From the NCBI GenBank assembly GCA_964581605.1, contig CAZOPF010000072.1:1-30390 (forward strand): a stretch of 30,390 nucleotides of DNA. The letters run 5' to 3'. The DNA comes from CAADGU01 sp964581605 (GTDB taxonomy: Bacteria; Chloroflexota; Anaerolineae; Promineifilales; Promineifilaceae). The notes under the pieces were generated by a model, which made no database searches, was not told where the DNA came from, and saw only the letters and a program-made list of their open reading frames with translations. Below are positions 30,360 through 30,390 of this stretch, in pieces. Numbering within the stretch: position 1 is the stretch's first letter; each line of letters starts with the position of its first letter. The position numbers and the translations under genes were made by a program.

Positions 30360-30390
30360 GAATTATGAATTATGAATTATGAATTATGAA
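30360..30390. repeat. GAATTAT tandem repeat at the window edge
   Basis: Four perfect 7-base units (GAATTAT) and a partial one run off the end of the window. They resemble the unit length of the other repeats; a facing arm may lie beyond. It sits just upstream of asnS. Confidence 0.8.

Noticed and set aside
3265..30390. CRISPR array
   Set aside because: Repeats are short degenerate units in facing arms with no regular unique spacers and no cas genes.
1..30390. Insertion sequence or prophage
   Set aside because: No transposase, integrase, structural phage gene or direct target repeats were found.

Overview
The window looks like chromosomal DNA of a Chloroflexota bacterium, most plausibly of the Anaerolineae/Ardenticatenia type. 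This rests on gene content (stacked-GAF soluble histidine kinases, a site-2 protease, an actinobacterial-style CysO/Mec/MoeZ cysteine set, a SAM-I riboswitch) and on repeat-rich intergenic DNA. It is an inference, because no rRNA or other phylogenetic marker is present. The sequence is moderately GC-rich, densely coding, and carries 32 supported protein genes. No tRNA, rRNA, transposase, phage gene or CRISPR array was seen.

Layout. 1-4786 (+): an ABC-F ATPase cut by the window edge, overlapping a dephospho-CoA kinase fused to an acetyltransferase-like domain, then a small membrane protein and a site-2 protease. 4933-10137 (+): a five-GAF histidine kinase and adenine deaminase. 10203-12023 (+): a toxin-antitoxin-like pair with a MazF toxin, an EcsC-like protein and a STAS-like protein. 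12086-15414 (-): a sulfur-carrier operon read from a promoter at about 15400 through a SAM-I riboswitch with an intrinsic terminator, in the order mec, cysO, DUF4395 membrane protein, thioredoxin-like protein, moeZ. 15500-19760 (-): two CysM-like cysteine synthase paralogues flanking an O-methyltransferase-like gene and a YhhN-family membrane protein; the first has a long structured leader behind a good promoter. 19885-20493 (-): two small unrecognised genes. 20662-25313 (-): acyl-CoA synthetase, a PH-like membrane protein, a small alpha-beta barrel protein and a two-GAF histidine kinase. 25467-26776 (-): endonuclease III overlapping a HepT/MntA module. 26886-27969 (+): an unknown gene and a degenerate NUDIX protein, converging on a flippase-like membrane protein and asnS (-).

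Together, MoeZ should activate CysO as a thiocarboxylate, a CysM enzyme should transfer that sulfur to an amino acid acceptor, and Mec should release the product. Control of mec-cysO-moeZ by a SAM riboswitch is the most interesting biology here. It suggests that the carrier pathway responds to methionine/SAM status and may feed homocysteine or cysteine.

Two genome-wide signatures run through the window. The palindromic octamer ACGGCCGT occurs about 55 times, against fewer than one expected, like HIP1 of cyanobacteria. Almost every gene boundary also carries an inverted repeat built from degenerate units of about 7-8 bases. These repeats run into genes and encode protein tails (CysO, Mec, thioredoxin, endonuclease III, NUDIX, flippase), an internal loop of adenine deaminase, and an expansion of riboswitch helix P3.
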